Assembly (NCBI GenBank): GCA_007694185.1
Contig: RECD01000135.1
Coordinates: forward strand, 1 to 64,000
Direction of reading: 5' to 3'
Origin: Planctomycetaceae bacterium
Lineage (GTDB): Bacteria; Planctomycetota; Planctomycetia; Pirellulales; Pirellulaceae
Length of the DNA: 64,000 bases
In this document: positions 57,786-64,000 of the stretch, piece by piece
Layout: each line of letters starts with the position of its first letter
How positions within the stretch are numbered: position 1 is the first letter of the stretch
Translations under genes and position numbers: made by a program
Notes under the pieces: generated by a model
Told to the model about the DNA's origin: nothing
Databases searched by the model: none
Seen by the model: only the letters and a program-made list of their open reading frames with translations

Positions 57786-58745
57786 TCAAGAGAAGAACAG
57801 GCGCCGGGCGTTCCCGCCGAGCACTTCGGCTTGCTGCGCGGCGGAAAAGTCGACCAACATCGCGGCCGCGCGATCAAAGGCGGCACGGTAACTGGTCGCG
57901 GTGGCCCGGTGGTTGAATCCACCTCCGTAAAGCATCCGCTGCGCGCCGTAGGCCTGGGCCAAGCTGCGTACGATCGGCGTGATGTCTCGATGAGGGTATT
58001 GAGTGGGCTCCGGCAGCGACGAGAGCTTGATCCAGGTATTTGGCAGATCGGCCCAGCGGATGACCAACGAATGCTCCTCGGGCGTGCCCTGAAACGGCCG
58101 ACCGAGATGATCGATGATCACGGGAGTTTCGCGAAACTCGCGAATCAAGGGCTCGAACCCGGCCGCGTATCGAGGCTCGAAGTGCAGTTGCATCGCCAAC
58201 CCGGCCTCGGTTGCCGCTCGCCACAAGGCTCGCAGTTCACGAGACCCCCACGGCGGCAGACGCTCGGGGGCATAGGCGTGTACCCGGGCGGCCACCAAGC
58301 TCATCCGATTCGCCAGATCGGCCAGCCGCTGGGCCGCTCGTGGACGGTCGGCAAAAACCAAGGCGGTGCCCCGCAACCGCTCACCGCCGACCCGCAGGCA
58401 GTGCTCCAAATAGCGATGATCGTCCTGGTAAGGCTCGGGGTGAACGACGATGGCTCGCTCCACACCGGCCCCATCCATGCAAGCCAGGAGCTGTTCCGGA
58501 GTGGCTGGCTCCGCCGGGCGGTACGGGGCCTGCGGATGATAGGGAAACCTCGGGTCATCCGCTCCGGCAAAGCAATGGAGATGGCAATCGATCCGTGACG
58601 GTTGATCACCCGGCGGCAGATCAGCCGCTTCCTCCGCAGCACCGGTGGGCAGCGTCCATGGGTGCGAAACGGTTGCGGCCGCTACGAGTGCTCCCACAAA
58701 CCGGCGCCTCGTGGAAAGTGCCCGGAAAGCGGGTTTACGGTTCAT
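57786..58745 (-). CDS. Secreted amidohydrolase-2 family protein
   Basis: 319 residues with an N-terminal signal containing STRRRFVGALVAAATV, a probable Tat-type motif. The TIM-barrel metal motif IDCHLHCFAG follows. FEPRYAAGFEPLIRE, PVIIDHLGRPF and MLYGGGFNH continue the amidohydrolase-2 pattern, and the final GGNARRLFF is diagnostic of the family (gallate/lactone hydrolase and decarboxylase relatives). The last motif usually has Asp where Gly precedes FNH (GSD-type), so the metal site may be altered. It lies 43 bp downstream of the E2 gene, same strand. Confidence 0.88.
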   Translation of the reverse strand: MNRKPAFRALSTRRRFVGALVAAATVSHPWTLPTGAAEEAADLPPGDQPSRIDCHLHCFAGADDPRFPYHPQAPYRPAEPATPEQLLACMDGAGVERAIVVHPEPYQDDHRYLEHCLRVGGERLRGTALVFADRPRAAQRLADLANRMSLVAARVHAYAPERLPPWGSRELRALWRAATEAGLAMQLHFEPRYAAGFEPLIREFRETPVIIDHLGRPFQGTPEEHSLVIRWADLPNTWIKLSSLPEPTQYPHRDITPIVRSLAQAYGAQRMLYGGGFNHRATATSYRAAFDRAAAMLVDFSAAQQAEVLGGNARRLFFS

Positions 58746-58788
58746 CAGGCAACCCTCCGAGAAGCCAAATAGTAGCAGCCTGACTGGA

Positions 58789-60111
58789 TCAGACTTCTAA
58801 AAACAGCCGGGCGGGATCCTCGATCACGTCCTTAATCGTCTTCAGGAATGAAACCGCCTCACGGCCATCCACGATCCGGTGGTCATAGGTCAATGCCAGA
58901 TACATCATCGGGCGGATGACGACCTGCCCATTCAAGGCGATCGGTCGCTCCTGAATGCTGTGCAATCCCAAGATGCCACTCTGCGGAGGATTGACGATCG
59001 GGGTGCTCAGCAACGACCCGTAAATCCCACCGTTGCTGATCGTGAACGTCCCGCCTTCGAGATCCTGAGGCTGGATACGGTTGTCTCCGGCGGCGACGGC
59101 ATAATCGGAAATTTGACGCTCGATATCGGCGAACGAGAGGCGCTCGACGTTGCGCAGGATCGGCACGACCAACCCCTTGCCACCGCCGATCGCGATCCCG
59201 ATGTCCTGGTAGTTCCGATAGGCGATGTGACTTCCACGGATTTCCGCATTCACGGCGGGGAATCGCCGCAACGCTTCGACAGCCGCCTTGGCGAAGAACG
59301 ACATGAAACCGAGTTTCACGCCGTGCTTCTGAGCGAAGGCGTCCCGGTACTTGTTTCGCAACGCCATCACCGGCTGCATGTCGACCTCGTTGAAGGTCGT
59401 CAGCAACGCCGCGGTCTGCTGAGCTTGCACCAGGCGTGCCGCGATCGTCCGCCTCATCATGCTCATCGGCTTCAACTCCTCGCTGCGGTGCAAGGAGTTT
59501 GACAACAGGGTTGTCTCGGGCGCCAGCTCTCCGACCGCCGAGATGGTCCGCAAGGCCGGGTCGGGCGTGACCGGAGCCGCAGCCGGCGCTCGCGTGGACG
59601 CCGCGGCGGGGCCTGATGTAGTCGAAGCGACGAACCGTTGCACGTCTTCCTTCAGCAGCCGCCCTCCCGGGCCGGTCGCCGGGATCCGCGAAGCGTCCAG
59701 CTGTAGGTCGTCGATCAGACGTTGGGCGGCCGGCATCACGAACGCGTCGCCCTGCTTGCCGTCAGCGGCGGCCACGGGCGCGGCCGCTGTCGGTGGTGCA
59801 ACCGCCGACGGTGCGGACTTGGCGGCAGGTGACGTGGCGGGAGTCGGTTCCCGTGGCGGCGGTGCCGAACCGGCGTCGGCCGGTTCCAACATCGCGATCA
59901 CCTCACCGACAACAGCGAACTCCTCCGCCTGCTTCAGGTGTTGGCGCAGGTAACCGCTGGTAGTGGCGGGAATTTGAACAGAAGCCTTTTCGGTTTCGAT
60001 CTCGACCAAATCCTCACCTTGGTTGACCCAATCGCCTTCGGCCTTCAGCCATTGGCCGATCTGAACCTCGGTGATCGATTCTCCGACTTCGGGAACCGTG
60101 ACTTCGATCAT
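58789..60111 (-). CDS. sucB: 2-Oxoglutarate dehydrogenase E2 (dihydrolipoamide succinyltransferase)
   Basis: 440 residues from [12 protein letters not shown]; the frame is open for 218 more codons upstream, but that stretch is antisense to metH-side sequence and has no similarity. The lipoyl domain carries its lysine in [13 protein letters not shown] Pro/Ala-rich linker leads to the E3-binding domain ([31 protein letters not shown]), a second linker, and the acyltransferase core with [15 protein letters not shown] (catalytic His and Asp). Residues of the succinyl-transferase branch ([27 protein letters not shown]) support odhB/sucB over pyruvate E2. E1 and E3 genes are not adjacent. Confidence 0.93.
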   Translation of the reverse strand: MIEVTVPEVGESITEVQIGQWLKAEGDWVNQGEDLVEIETEKASVQIPATTSGYLRQHLKQAEEFAVVGEVIAMLEPADAGSAPPPREPTPATSPAAKSAPSAVAPPTAAAPVAAADGKQGDAFVMPAAQRLIDDLQLDASRIPATGPGGRLLKEDVQRFVASTTSGPAAASTRAPAAAPVTPDPALRTISAVGELAPETTLLSNSLHRSEELKPMSMMRRTIAARLVQAQQTAALLTTFNEVDMQPVMALRNKYRDAFAQKHGVKLGFMSFFAKAAVEALRRFPAVNAEIRGSHIAYRNYQDIGIAIGGGKGLVVPILRNVERLSFADIERQISDYAVAAGDNRIQPQDLEGGTFTISNGGIYGSLLSTPIVNPPQSGILGLHSIQERPIALNGQVVIRPMMYLALTYDHRIVDGREAVSFLKTIKDVIEDPARLFLEV

Positions 60112-60266
60112 GACTTCGCTCTTGAACTCGGATGGGCTTGCAATGGGTGTGGCGAACTTCCTGCCCCTAGGATAGCGATCGAAGCCGACCATGCCAGTAG
60201 ACGCGGGCAGGCGTCTCGATTTCACTCCTCGGCTCGGGCGGGGATGCTCCCGTGGCGGGCGTCGGA

Positions 60267-63980
<3,714 letters not shown>

Positions 63981-64000
63981 GGGCGAGCTAGGAGCGGGTA

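Overview
The window looks like chromosomal DNA from a planctomycete, probably of the Pirellulales. It is GC-rich and densely coded. It carries a set of gene families typical of that phylum: a DUF1501 protein, a DUF1549/DUF1553 cytochrome-like protein, a pre-peptidase (PPC) repeat protein and a WD40 protein with a c-type heme site, all in one operon. It also has PQQ-type propellers, an FG-GAP/VCBS lipoprotein, two cysteine-rich predicted beta-barrel proteins, several secreted sugar isomerase-like TIM barrels, and a cysteinyl-tRNA synthetase with the unusual KISRS signature. I see no phage, IS element, CRISPR array, rRNA or convincing tRNA. The family and phylum assignments come from reading motifs, not from searches.

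Layout. 0-9.4 kb: a secreted FG-GAP/heme lipoprotein, acs, an HD-domain phosphohydrolase followed closely by nagB, then a 990-residue PQQ propeller protein with an embedded methyltransferase-like segment. 9.4-19.6 kb: a STAS protein, then the four-gene planctomycete cytochrome/DUF1501 operon on the minus strand, then a 908 bp non-coding stretch. 19.6-28.5 kb: a tandem alpha/beta hydrolase; a minus-strand operon of hexulose-phosphate-synthase-like protein, zinc alcohol dehydrogenase and TIM-barrel isomerase; a small secreted protein; a 346 bp non-coding block rich in hairpins; a secreted metallophosphoesterase; and a secreted hydrolase. 28.5-34.1 kb: a second STAS protein, then cysS-ruvC-ruvA-tmk-HEAT as a compact minus-strand operon (translation, Holliday junction resolution, dTTP synthesis). 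34.2-41.6 kb: gltB with a LysR-type regulator directly upstream and LysR-box-like dyads in both leaders, then the soluble transhydrogenase sthA. 41.6-54.3 kb: a nitrilase-fold amidase, two Cys-rich barrel proteins, trpD, a nucleoside hydrolase, TIM-barrel isomerases, gluQ and asnS, a hot-dog thioesterase and a PP1/ApaH-like phosphatase. 54.6-64 kb: a membrane VWA protein, PPK2, an amidohydrolase, the 2-oxoglutarate dehydrogenase E2 gene and metH.

How the genes fit together. Most are housekeeping: acetate activation, amino-sugar entry into glycolysis, nitrogen assimilation, tryptophan and methionine synthesis, NADPH/NADH balance, TCA-cycle E2, DNA repair and tRNA charging. The rest is an exported set (cytochrome/DUF1501 operon, PQQ and FG-GAP proteins, hydrolases, secreted isomerases, barrel proteins) that suits a polymer-degrading planctomycete. 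No obvious defence or secondary-metabolite system is present. The least explained signals are non-coding: a run of strong stems at 25.52-25.71 kb, paired LysR-type dyads around lysR-gltB, and the large structured intergenic region at 18.7-19.6 kb. Several enzymes also have altered active-site motifs.
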